Shown here piece by piece: positions 1 to 7,985 of a stretch of 12,559 nt of DNA. Numbering within the stretch: position 1 is the first letter of the stretch; the number at the start of each line of letters is the position of its first letter. Under the pieces are notes generated by a model, which searched no databases, was not told the origin of the DNA, and saw only the letters and a list, made by a program, of their open reading frames with translations. The stretch is from NCBI GenBank assembly GCA_030635415.1, contig DAOVYW010000047.1, positions 1 to 12,559 of the forward strand, read 5' to 3'. This DNA comes from Candidatus Firestoneibacteriota bacterium. Lineage in GTDB: Bacteria; Oederibacteriota; JAAXVQ01; JAUVAV01. The translations under genes and the position numbers were made by a program.

Positions 1-603
1 ATGCCCGAGGGCGAGACGCGTATAATCAGCGGAACGGTTGAGCATTACCAAGGCTCGGTCCAGATGACCCACCCCGACCACATGGTAAAGCCGGACGAGA
101 TTGAAAGTATTTTAGGGCTGGAGCCCACCTACCCCCTGTCTGCCGGGGTATCGCAAAAAGTTATGGGCAAGGCGGTCAAAGCCGCCCTTGAACACGCGCC
201 GGAACTGCCGGAATGGCTCGACGATGCATATATAAAGAAAATGAACTGGCCCGCATGGAGCGTGGCCATTGCCAAATCCCACAACCCGGAAAACGAAACC
301 GAGCTAAGTACCACCAATACACCGGCGCGAGAGCGCCTTGCCTATGACGAATTGCTGGCCAACCAATTGGCACTTGGCCTGGTGCGGAGCAGCATGCGCC
401 GGGCCAAGGGTCGGCCCATAATCGGCGATGGGGTTTTAAGAAAAAAAGTTCTGGGCGCAATTGATTTTGAATTAACCAATTCACAAACCACCGCCATAGC
501 AGAAATCGATGCCGACCTGAAAAGCGACCTTCGCATGTTGCGGCTGTTACAGGGCGATGTCGGCAGCGGAAAAACCGTGGTTGCATTAATGGCCCCATTA
601 TGA
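1..603 (+). CDS. recG: ATP-dependent DNA helicase RecG, internal fragment (cut at both ends)
   Basis: RecG is a superfamily 2 helicase that remodels stalled replication forks and Holliday junctions in the cytoplasm. About 198 residues are visible. They start inside the DNA-binding wedge region (PEGETRIISG; HPDHMV near residues 24-29), run through the linker (ERLAYDELLANQLAL, about 111-125) and a Q-motif-like stretch (FELTNSQ, 156-162), and end in Walker A, GDVGSGKT (185-192). Full RecG is about 690 residues, so the motor after motif I is missing. The ATG at base 1 is probably an internal codon, because this passage normally lies well inside RecG; the true start is upstream of the window. After VVALMA the frame stops being RecG-like and ends in TGA at 601-603. 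The wording is closest to alphaproteobacterial RecG, and the DNA is visibly more GC-rich than the rest of the window. Identity is secure; its belonging to this genome is doubtful. Confidence 0.9.
   Translation: MPEGETRIISGTVEHYQGSVQMTHPDHMVKPDEIESILGLEPTYPLSAGVSQKVMGKAVKAALEHAPELPEWLDDAYIKKMNWPAWSVAIAKSHNPENETELSTTNTPARERLAYDELLANQLALGLVRSSMRRAKGRPIIGDGVLRKKVLGAIDFELTNSQTTAIAEIDADLKSDLRMLRLLQGDVGSGKTVVALMAPL
588..600. other. Breakpoint joining recG and pbpC fragments
   Basis: Plus-strand RecG similarity ends at VVALMA (to about 594). Minus-strand PbpC similarity ends at NGA(I) (from about 591 upward). The two genes therefore break at the same place, and the shared bases around atggcccc could belong to either. 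A few bases of shared sequence at a join between two unrelated coding sequences, with a change in composition across it, is typical of a chimeric metagenome assembly. A real recombination or integration point cannot be excluded. No target-site duplication, inverted repeat or integrase is visible here. Confidence 0.8.
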
Positions 604-1502
604 ATATCCCGTTTTTTATTATACTCTGACGTGTGTTTAAGTTGGAGCTCGCAAAATGATTGCAGGTGACTGTCGATGGTATATTTTTTTACAAATTCCG
701 GACCCTGATGGCGTTTACGTACTATTAATTGCGGACATAAATAAGGATTGGTAAAACGTTGTTGGGGCACGGGCGCGGAATAAGCGGCGGATAATTGTTT
801 AGCCGAAATATTCAAATCCGGAGCAATACGTTGCATTACCTTGTTTCTTTGTTGTCTGGCTGCTCGCGGAAATTTATTCGGTTGAAATTGACAAGGCGAT
901 TTCGGCAATCCGATTAATAAACTACATTCCGCAAAACTAAGTTGGCCGGCTGCTTTTCCGAAATATAAATAAGCTGCTGCGCCTACGCCTTCAATATTCC
1001 CGCCCATGGGCACCAGATTAAGATATAATTCCAGCAGCTCGTCCTTAGTGTAAACTCCCTCTAATTGAAACGCGCGCATCACTTCAATTATTTTTGATGG
1101 TAATGTCCTGGGTTTGGGTTCCATCATTTTCGCGATTTGCATAGTTATAGTGGAACCACCCATCAGAACTCGGCCGTGACGAGCATTAACCAGCCAAGCC
1201 CGCATGATAGCTACCGGATTAACTCCGGGATGAGAATAAAAATATTTATCTTCAAAAATCAGGAAACCCCGTTTAAGCTCATCCGCCATTTCAGAAAGCG
1301 GCAAGCGGATGCGATATTTATCGCTGGGAGATAAAGATATCCGCATTAATTGATCAGTGCTATCCAGGTGCAGGGTAGCATAATCTTTTTCTAAAACTTG
1401 CAGCGGCAGGGGGAAAAACCATAAAGATATTTTCAAGGGCAGGATACAGGCTAAATAAACCAGTAAACATCCGAGTAATATCCTGGCGGGATATTTAATC
1501 AT
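591..1502 (-). CDS. pbpC: Penicillin-binding protein 1C, N-terminal part only (GT51 transglycosylase)
   Basis: This is a class A penicillin-binding protein of the PbpC type. It would polymerise lipid II into glycan strands on the outer face of the inner membrane. Counting from the ATG at 1502, there is a membrane anchor at about 7-31, followed by the full set of GT51 motifs: EDKYFYSHPG (84-93, with the catalytic Glu), GGSTITMQ (115-122), KIIEVMRAFQLE (137-148, second key Glu at 140), KDELLELYLN (153-162) and the NIEGVGAAAYLYFGK region. Similarity ends after about 304 residues, in the strand-like lead-in to the transpeptidase domain (TIDSHLQ...NGA), so the SxxK active site is absent. E. coli PbpC is about 770 residues. 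The frame stays open to a stop at 342, but that tail is only the antisense of recG. An in-frame ATG at 1556 would add 18 residues encoded across a perfect hairpin. The 1502 start is preferred because the anchor begins there, although its ribosome binding site is weak. The gene lies 74 bases downstream of the macroglobulin gene, its usual partner. Confidence 0.88.
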
Positions 1503-1513
1503 TGGTTGATTCA

Positions 1514-1541
1514 ATTTCCCCGCTCGAAAGAGCGGGGAAAT
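1514..1541. repeat. Perfect 12-bp inverted repeat with 4-base loop between the macroglobulin gene and pbpC
   Basis: The arms atttccccgctc (1514-1525) and gagcggggaaat (1530-1541) are perfectly complementary around the loop gaaa. They sit 36-63 bases past the macroglobulin stop and end 11 bases before the pbpC ATG at 1502. Neither side is followed by a T-run, so this is not a classic intrinsic terminator. In the minus-strand mRNA, the only purine-rich stretch ahead of pbpC (GGGGAAA) lies inside the stem. The hairpin could therefore lower pbpC translation or act as an attenuator or mRNA-stability element. On the plus strand the loop would be a GNRA-type GAAA closed by C-G. The structure is certain; the role is inferred. 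Confidence 0.75.
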
Positions 1542-1576
1542 GCATGATTTTATCATCCCATCACTTTAAATTCCGG

Positions 1577-4500
1577 TTATTCACCCGGATTATTGTCGGA
1601 GATTACTAAAAATTTCGGCTCATAATATTCCGCATTAATATCCGGATCATACATAGCTTCGGCATAAGCATTGGGAATTACATATCGGCCGGGAGTAACT
1701 GCCCGTACCGTGTAAGAATAACATTTAGTTCCGGCAAGCTGATTGACAAACAGCAGGATCCGGTCATCCCGAATGTCTTGATAATCATAAGCCATGCTCT
1801 GCCGGGGATCAAAACCTAATTCCCCCCGGGAGGAAAGCCGCGGATTTTCGATCTCAAAACCTCCGGGTAATAACTCAACTACGATTACATTACGCACAGC
1901 TTCTTTATCCGCAGTTACTTTTATAGTAACTGCTACTAGCTCGCCTTGAGGGACATTAGTTAAATTAACCGACTTGCCCGAGCTATTATAAAATGAACGC
2001 GAGATTTTCATCCCGTTGCTCGTGGTTTGGGCAACTTTTTCCAGAGGTGTACCCTCGGCCAGGAAATAATAAAAACTCTTCTGCTGGCTAAGATTTTTAA
2101 GCGTGATTTTTTTTCCACTTAATTGGTTATCGGTATGGATTAGATCCTGGCCCGCCAGCATTTTATATGGTTGATCATCCACCCAAATATCGGTTTTCAC
2201 TATCTTGCTTTTCACACCATATACCCGGCCCAAAGCCATGAAAGCCCAGACATTCTCTTGCGTAGATCCAAAATGACCATCTTTCATTTTACTGCCTAAA
2301 TAATTGATTAACTTAGGTATGCGTTTCGAGTCCGGCTTAGCTAGTGCCAAGGCGGATAAATACATCGCCGTATTACGCACGGTGGAATTAAATGCTCCAT
2401 ATTGCTCACGATATATAAATTTACTTTTAAAATCAGGTTTTAATACTTTAAGCGCGGTTTGTTGGTCGCCGATCCGGGAGTAACACATAGAAAGCATCGC
2501 CCGGTCAAATTCACCTAATTTATCCAGTTTTTTGTTCAGCAAGAAAACCATGCCTTCAACATCCGGTTCGTTTAATAAAGCCCGGAGGTATAACAAATAA
2601 GCATCAACCGCCTCTTGTTTTTCCGGCACATGATCACGACGGTCTAAACGACCAAGTTTTTTATGTGTCAATTTCCCCTTTAATACATTCTGTTTAATTC
2701 GTTTTAAGACTTTAGCCTTAACGGCATATCCCATATTATCAGCTTCAATCAGAAAATGCGAGATATACATATTCAACCATTTTCCGGCCGCGCTGCCACC
2801 CGGCCACATCGCAAAATTTCCATCAGCCAATTGCAATTTTTCCAACTTATCAATCCCTACCCGGATAAATACATCCACCGCATTGGCCTGGCCGGAAAAA
2901 CGACCGGTAGCAAAACCTAATTCCTTGAAATAAATAAGCGGGAATACCTTAGAAGCGATCTGCTCAGCGCATCCATAGGGATATTGGATTAAGTATTCCA
3001 AGCTCCGCATATACTTAAAAAGCGGATTGGAAGAAATACCAAAGCGAATACGCTGACCAAAAGGTATAAAACCGGCCGGTACTTGAATATCCACCGCAGC
3101 TTCAGGCTTAAGCGTACCGTGTTTGACCACTGTTTTTAATGTATTATATGGCCGGATACTGATTTCACGTTTTCGGAATATTTCATGCCCGGCGCCTTGG
3201 GCTACAATTTTCACCTTACCTACTCCGGCATTATTATTTGCCCGCGCCTGATATATCACTCGTTTTTGTTTTTCTTTGCCTAACACAAATTCTCTTACCG
3301 GGGACTTATCCGTAATCGTAATCGGACCTTCGGCTGAAATCCGCAGGGTGATCTTGGTTTTTTTCCCGGTTTTATTAAATATCTGTATGGGTATTTGAAA
3401 TTGATCCTGGGGCGCCAAAAACGGAGGATAATTCGGTTGCAGCACTATGGGGTCAAATACCTGGATAGCGCGGGCATCACTGCCATAATAATCACCTTGC
3501 ACCGCCATGGCCATTACTCTGACTTCGCCATTGAATTCGGGAGTATCAAAATGATACTGTATTCTGCCATTACTATCAGGGGTAAGAATCCCGGAATATA
3601 AAGCCAGGGTTTTTTTCTTTTTGGCGGTTACGGGATTTAAATGCCGGCGGGTAATGTCGCCTTCCCCGCCACCGATGGCAAATTTTCGTTTGAAAAGATT
3701 AGGCAAAATCAATTTAAAAAAAGTATAAGCACGAGTATCCAGACTACGCTTACGGTAAAAATATTTTAAAGGATCAGGCGTTTTAAAATTGGTTATTTGC
3801 AGCGCGCCTTCATCCACGGCGGCTAATATAACATTGGTTCCACCCGGCCGGCTGCCAACTTGCAATGAGACATCAATCCCCTCTTGGGCTTTAGAAGTTT
3901 TGGCTACATCCCATTCAAACCTGATTTGTTTAGATGCGGTTTTTACATACAGCGGCTCAATTCCATATGAAACCATAGGCAGGGTTTGCATTTTTTCATC
4001 CGGGGTTCTAACCAGCAATCCCACCACATACATATTTGGTAAATATTCTCCGGTAATAGGAATAGACACCGCAGCCTTGCGCCCGGTTATAGGAATGATT
4101 CTGGTTTGATAGACTTTTTCTCTTTCAATCGTTAGGAATAATTTGCCGGGAAAAGGAGCGTGAACAAGCACTTGGGCTTGCTCACCCACAGCATATTTCT
4201 TTTTATCCAGGGATATTTTGAGGTTTTCCGGCGATTCCAAATTCGTAGTCGCGTATCCCGTGCCCATCACATCCAGCGTTATCCGGGTTTGCATACCGTT
4301 GGGACTGATTAAAAGCACCTGGTATTCACCCGCAGCTTTCGGTATAAATTCGAACTCGCCTTTACCCTTAATATCTATAACTTTATTCGTTATGAGTTCT
4401 TCATAGGAAGCAGAATCATAGGAAGAATGTCCCCACGAGCCATGTCTGAAAATCGAGTACCAGGCTTTGCGTTTAATAATCAAACGCACCTTACGCACTT

Positions 4501-7500
4501 TTTGCTTTCGGCCCTGGGCATCAATGGCAACATAATTAAGCTTAATCCCTTTTTTCTCAAACATCGGGCCTTGGCCTTTTCGTTTCACTCCCAGATAATG
4601 CGTATATAAATCAATATCCGCAAATCCGACAGCGCTCACCGGTCTCCCGCCGGAATCAAAAACCTCAGTATAGATATAAGCCTTTAAAGCTGAAGGCGGA
4701 GTTAATCCGGGGATCTCTACATAATAAGGATTCTTGCCCTGTTCATCCAATTGTTCTTCACCTAATTCCACCTCTTCATCCCAAAAAGAACGGGTATGAT
4801 CTGCAAAAGTATATTTTTTATATTTCGGGTGGCTGAAAATCCGGGAATAAAAAACCACTTTAGTTACTACTTTATTATGAGCAGCCGGAGGACCAAACAT
4901 CTGCCGGGCCTGTACCTCAAATTCCAAAGCCTCGTTCGCAGCCACTCTTTTACGGGATACTTTGACCTTAACTTTTAATTTGTCCGGTATGAATTCTTCG
5001 ACTTTTAAAGAAGTCTTACCGATCTCTTTATTTTTTTGTTTTAAAACCAAATAGTATTGTCCCGTCAAAGCATAAAGCGGGAAATCAATCTCAAAACTAA
5101 CTACTCCATTAGCATTATAACGTCCGGTTGCCCGTTGGTATTCCGAACCACGGGGATCAGTAACTACCAGTTCCACCGGAATATCCGGCGGGATGGAATT
5201 GTTGGAATTTCTAACAATACCGGTGATATCGGCTTTTTCTCCCGGGCGATATACTCCGCGTTCCGGTGTAATAAAAGCATCGATTTTATCCCGGTTATGC
5301 GAATCACCGCCTACCGAAAATTGATATTTATTCAATTCCGTATTATTAAATTGCATAAATGAAAAATCATTCCCGGTTTTCGCAACCACATAGAAGGGTG
5401 ATAAATTGTATTCATGTTTTTTCCAATTAACAAACACTATTTTCCCAAGCGCATTCGTTATCTGCCGGTCCATTACCTGGTTATCTTTACTAATTAGTTC
5501 TACGCCGGCCCCGGGATAAGGGGCTAGATTTTCTATGGATAAAACATATATTATCAAATCATCACCTGATTGTTTTGCGATCAAACCTAAATCCGTACAG
5601 AGAAACCAGGCTGAATCGGAATAGTAATATTTTTCGGGATCGCTTAGTTCAATCCGGAATAAACCTTTATATGGTTCGGATTGAAATTTACTCAGATTGA
5701 TATATTGATTTAATTCCTCGTTTATCTGACCACCTTCGATATCAATAGGACCTTCATAGACATGCCGGAAATCAGAGTGATACTCTTGATTTTTCAAAAA
5801 CCCCAAAAGATTATTCTGAAAGACTTTATGAATTTTCACGTTTATCTGGTCCAGATTTATAGTCTTGACCCCAAGTACTTTAGGCCCTTTTAAAGAGAGA
5901 ATATTCCCTGGCCGGACAAACTGCACTTGAGCCGGCAAATCCGTAATATTAATAGTTTTTTTATAATCACGTTCCAATTTGCCCTGTAAGCGGGAACGCA
6001 TCCCAGCCCGCACTTTTACTTCATATTTGGTATTAGGTTTGAAATCTCCGCGCAGCACGGCATAAGCATATTCGGTCTCTACTTTTACATCAATTGCGGG
6101 TGTCAGACTAACACTACGCTCTACTTCCGCCTGGGTAATTGGCATATTAAATAAAACACTTATTAAAGTAGTCCCGGGCTCATGCCACAATTTCACCTGC
6201 TCAACTGCCAGTTTAGGTTTGGGCGCCAGACTCATATCGATCACAACATCTTTGGATAGTGAATCAGTGCCATTAATACAAGTCATGGCTTTTACTATTT
6301 TAAGTTTGACAATTTGTTTTTTTTCTTTAGGTTTGATGGTTTCGGATTTGAAATATACAACTCTAGCATTAAATCCTGCTTCAAATTCAAAATCACCCGG
6401 TTGCCCATTAATTAAAATCGCGGAATGCTTCTTCAACTCATCAATTTCAATCGGATAGTTAAAGCTAATATGACCTGCCACTCCCGTCTTTTCCCCGGTA
6501 ATCTGATCCAGCGTGTAATTGACTTTGGCATTTTCAACCTGAAATGGCTTGGTGTGAAATTCTATCCGGGCCCGGGAACTAATCCGTTTGTCCGTTAAGC
6601 CTTTGAGTTTTCCGGGATCAAATGAGACTTGATAGCGGGTGGCAGGTTTCAATTTCTCGGCGGGAATAAACGTGATTGTTTTCTCAGTAGCTTGACGGTA
6701 TTTGCCCGGCAAAGCCGGCTCGATTTTAAAGCAATCCAATTGTCCGATCTCTTCGTCTTTTATTTCAACTGGTTCGGAAAAAGTAATGCGAATAGAAATT
6801 CGATCACTCACGCACCCTTGCGGTGTAAATTCCGCTATGGCGATAAAATATTTGCGGTAAATTTTCTTGCCTACAGGAATAGCCGCCAGAATTAGTGCTG
6901 CCAGAATCAGTATCGCCATAACCGGCTTGTAAAATCGTTTAATCAATCCAACCAGAAAAACCATCATTTCTTTGCCAGCGGGTAATTTGACTTTCGCGAA
7001 TATTTTTTTTATTCTGGATCCACTAGTTAGAGCTTGGCTTTTATCCTTGCCTCCCTTGGGCTTGGCCGGCAAGAACTTGTTTTTTAATTTAAGTATCAGC
7101 GAGTATAAATCCTCATAATAAACATGCATCCAGCCGGCGATATAAACCAGTAATACAATGATTTTTTTCCAGTCCGGAAATATTGATAACCAGCCAAAAA
7201 CACTCACAAAAGCAATACTTAACCCTATGACATAATCATATCTCCGGTTAAAATATTTTTTCCGGAAATATCCGGCAATCAAGGGCAGTAATAAAAGCAC
7301 TATGAATACGTGCTTAATTATAAAATTAAAAATTATAGAATTCACACTCGCCTTTAAAAACACCATTAAAGCAACTACTGCCATTAATGAAATCACAAAA
7401 ATAATCATCGTCCTTTTAACACTGGTATCCCGGCTATTTAGGACCAAAGGTCTAAGTATTAAATCAAGCATAAAAAGATTAAATATGGCCATACCATTTA

Positions 7501-7810
7501 AATATGTCCAAATTAATAAAGGGGTTGGTTTGGCGCCATAAGGCACTAATTGCGTACAGAAAACTATTAGAAAAGTAAGCAGATATATAATGGCAACCCC
7601 TATCAGCCGGGGCGGCAAGCCTAAAACATAACGTCGCAGGAGACAAACCACCGTACTAAATCCGATTATATACAGCCACCAAACTGCTTTAAAGGATTTT
7701 AGTATTTTAACAGCTATTCCCCATTCAAAGGAAGCGCCAATAAAATACAATCCATACACTGCTGCGAAGATGCCAAAAGTTATCAAGCTTTTTACTTTAT
7801 CTAACTTCAA
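1577..7810 (-). CDS. Alpha-2-macroglobulin family protease inhibitor with polytopic N-terminal membrane domain
   Basis: This is a bacterial alpha-2-macroglobulin, a large protease trap. Cleavage of a bait region exposes a thioester that links covalently to the attacker. Numbered from the TTG at 7810 (2,077 residues), residues 1-315 hold about nine hydrophobic helices (near 10-28, 43-58, 68-87, 99-120, 134-152, 159-182, 193-211, 216-232 and 295-313) and a Lys-rich loop at about 237-290. A Big_5/Ig-like domain (about 325-420) follows, then macroglobulin repeats, a clear MG2-type stretch (GVYRPGEKADITG near 852-864; EEFIPDKLKV), and the bait-adjacent region (AAVDEGALQITNFKTPDPL near 1330-1348). 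Next come the A2M domain (FNGEVRVMAMA), the thioester motif PYGCAEQ (Cys1614-Gln1617, bases 2960-2971), an alpha-helical thioester domain and C-terminal beta domains. E. coli YfhM is a lipoprotein of about 1,650 residues; this protein has no lipobox. TTG is chosen as the start because AGGAGG lies 5 bases upstream. Starting at the GTG at 7864 would add 18 residues and place that ribosome binding site inside the gene. Confidence 0.93.
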   Translation of the reverse strand: MKLDKVKSLITFGIFAAVYGLYFIGASFEWGIAVKILKSFKAVWWLYIIGFSTVVCLLRRYVLGLPPRLIGVAIIYLLTFLIVFCTQLVPYGAKPTPLLIWTYLNGMAIFNLFMLDLILRPLVLNSRDTSVKRTMIIFVISLMAVVALMVFLKASVNSIIFNFIIKHVFIVLLLLPLIAGYFRKKYFNRRYDYVIGLSIAFVSVFGWLSIFPDWKKIIVLLVYIAGWMHVYYEDLYSLILKLKNKFLPAKPKGGKDKSQALTSGSRIKKIFAKVKLPAGKEMMVFLVGLIKRFYKPVMAILILAALILAAIPVGKKIYRKYFIAIAEFTPQGCVSDRISIRITFSEPVEIKDEEIGQLDCFKIEPALPGKYRQATEKTITFIPAEKLKPATRYQVSFDPGKLKGLTDKRISSRARIEFHTKPFQVENAKVNYTLDQITGEKTGVAGHISFNYPIEIDELKKHSAILINGQPGDFEFEAGFNARVVYFKSETIKPKEKKQIVKLKIVKAMTCINGTDSLSKDVVIDMSLAPKPKLAVEQVKLWHEPGTTLISVLFNMPITQAEVERSVSLTPAIDVKVETEYAYAVLRGDFKPNTKYEVKVRAGMRSRLQGKLERDYKKTINITDLPAQVQFVRPGNILSLKGPKVLGVKTINLDQINVKIHKVFQNNLLGFLKNQEYHSDFRHVYEGPIDIEGGQINEELNQYINLSKFQSEPYKGLFRIELSDPEKYYYSDSAWFLCTDLGLIAKQSGDDLIIYVLSIENLAPYPGAGVELISKDNQVMDRQITNALGKIVFVNWKKHEYNLSPFYVVAKTGNDFSFMQFNNTELNKYQFSVGGDSHNRDKIDAFITPERGVYRPGEKADITGIVRNSNNSIPPDIPVELVVTDPRGSEYQRATGRYNANGVVSFEIDFPLYALTGQYYLVLKQKNKEIGKTSLKVEEFIPDKLKVKVKVSRKRVAANEALEFEVQARQMFGPPAAHNKVVTKVVFYSRIFSHPKYKKYTFADHTRSFWDEEVELGEEQLDEQGKNPYYVEIPGLTPPSALKAYIYTEVFDSGGRPVSAVGFADIDLYTHYLGVKRKGQGPMFEKKGIKLNYVAIDAQGRKQKVRKVRLIIKRKAWYSIFRHGSWGHSSYDSASYEELITNKVIDIKGKGEFEFIPKAAGEYQVLLISPNGMQTRITLDVMGTGYATTNLESPENLKISLDKKKYAVGEQAQVLVHAPFPGKLFLTIEREKVYQTRIIPITGRKAAVSIPITGEYLPNMYVVGLLVRTPDEKMQTLPMVSYGIEPLYVKTASKQIRFEWDVAKTSKAQEGIDVSLQVGSRPGGTNVILAAVDEGALQITNFKTPDPLKYFYRKRSLDTRAYTFFKLILPNLFKRKFAIGGGEGDITRRHLNPVTAKKKKTLALYSGILTPDSNGRIQYHFDTPEFNGEVRVMAMAVQGDYYGSDARAIQVFDPIVLQPNYPPFLAPQDQFQIPIQIFNKTGKKTKITLRISAEGPITITDKSPVREFVLGKEKQKRVIYQARANNNAGVGKVKIVAQGAGHEIFRKREISIRPYNTLKTVVKHGTLKPEAAVDIQVPAGFIPFGQRIRFGISSNPLFKYMRSLEYLIQYPYGCAEQIASKVFPLIYFKELGFATGRFSGQANAVDVFIRVGIDKLEKLQLADGNFAMWPGGSAAGKWLNMYISHFLIEADNMGYAVKAKVLKRIKQNVLKGKLTHKKLGRLDRRDHVPEKQEAVDAYLLYLRALLNEPDVEGMVFLLNKKLDKLGEFDRAMLSMCYSRIGDQQTALKVLKPDFKSKFIYREQYGAFNSTVRNTAMYLSALALAKPDSKRIPKLINYLGSKMKDGHFGSTQENVWAFMALGRVYGVKSKIVKTDIWVDDQPYKMLAGQDLIHTDNQLSGKKITLKNLSQQKSFYYFLAEGTPLEKVAQTTSNGMKISRSFYNSSGKSVNLTNVPQGELVAVTIKVTADKEAVRNVIVVELLPGGFEIENPRLSSRGELGFDPRQSMAYDYQDIRDDRILLFVNQLAGTKCYSYTVRAVTPGRYVIPNAYAEAMYDPDINAEYYEPKFLVISDNNPGE

Positions 7811-7821
7811 TTCTGCCTCCT
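7808..7821 (-). promoter_or_regulatory. Consensus ribosome binding site and TTG start of the macroglobulin gene
   Basis: On the minus strand, AGGAGG (7816-7821) is followed by CAGAA and then TTG (7808-7810), an ideal 5-base spacing. The protein from this codon starts with a short Lys-rich segment (KLDKVK) directly before the first membrane helix, as expected for an N-in membrane protein. The alternative in-frame GTG at 7862-7864 lacks a comparable site and would add residues that do not look membrane- or signal-related. A consensus ribosome binding site paired with a weak start codon may set a moderate translation level. Confidence 0.8.
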
Positions 7822-7985
7822 GGCAAGTATTTGGTAGTAACCTAACCCTGGCCGGCAATGCCACAACTAATATCGTGAGATGATTTCGTCATTTATATTA
7901 GAATAGCATAAGCATGATGGGCGTCAATTTAATTCCCCTCTGACGGCAGCATTCGCCCCTGCGTCTCGCTGATTTCATGCTCACA
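7811..7985. other. Intergenic region between the GHKL giant gene and the macroglobulin gene
   Basis: These 175 bases hold the promoter and ribosome binding site described separately. No stem followed by a T-run was found after the upstream TAG stop (7986-7988), so no intrinsic terminator is evident for the giant gene, and partial read-through is possible. No small reading frame with a convincing ribosome binding site and no tRNA-like fold was seen. Confidence 0.5.
7900..7927 (-). promoter_or_regulatory. Sigma-70-type promoter with extended -10, driving the macroglobulin-pbpC unit
   Basis: Read on the minus strand, TTGACG (7922-7927; 5 of 6 to consensus) is followed by a 16-base spacer and TATTCT (7900-7905; 4 of 6). 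TGC directly precedes the -10 box, giving a TGn extended -10. A start near 7893 would leave a leader of roughly 80 bases before the TTG at 7810. The promoter sits between the upstream stop at 7986 and the macroglobulin gene, so the macroglobulin-pbpC pair can be transcribed separately from the giant gene. This is pattern-based only. Confidence 0.55.

Noticed and set aside
342..590. Minus-strand reading frame continuing pbpC for a further 80 or so residues to a stop at 342
   Set aside because: This tail is exactly antisense to well-supported RecG coding sequence and has no transpeptidase motifs, so it is an artefact of the junction.
1503..1556. ATG at 1556 as the pbpC start
   Set aside because: The extra 18 residues are encoded by the palindrome and precede a normal membrane anchor that begins at the ATG at 1502. 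Neither start has a strong ribosome binding site, so this is a preference rather than proof.
7811..7864. In-frame GTG start at 7864 for the macroglobulin
   Set aside because: It would place a perfect AGGAGG inside the gene and add 18 residues unlike a signal or membrane start. The TTG at 7810 is better supported.
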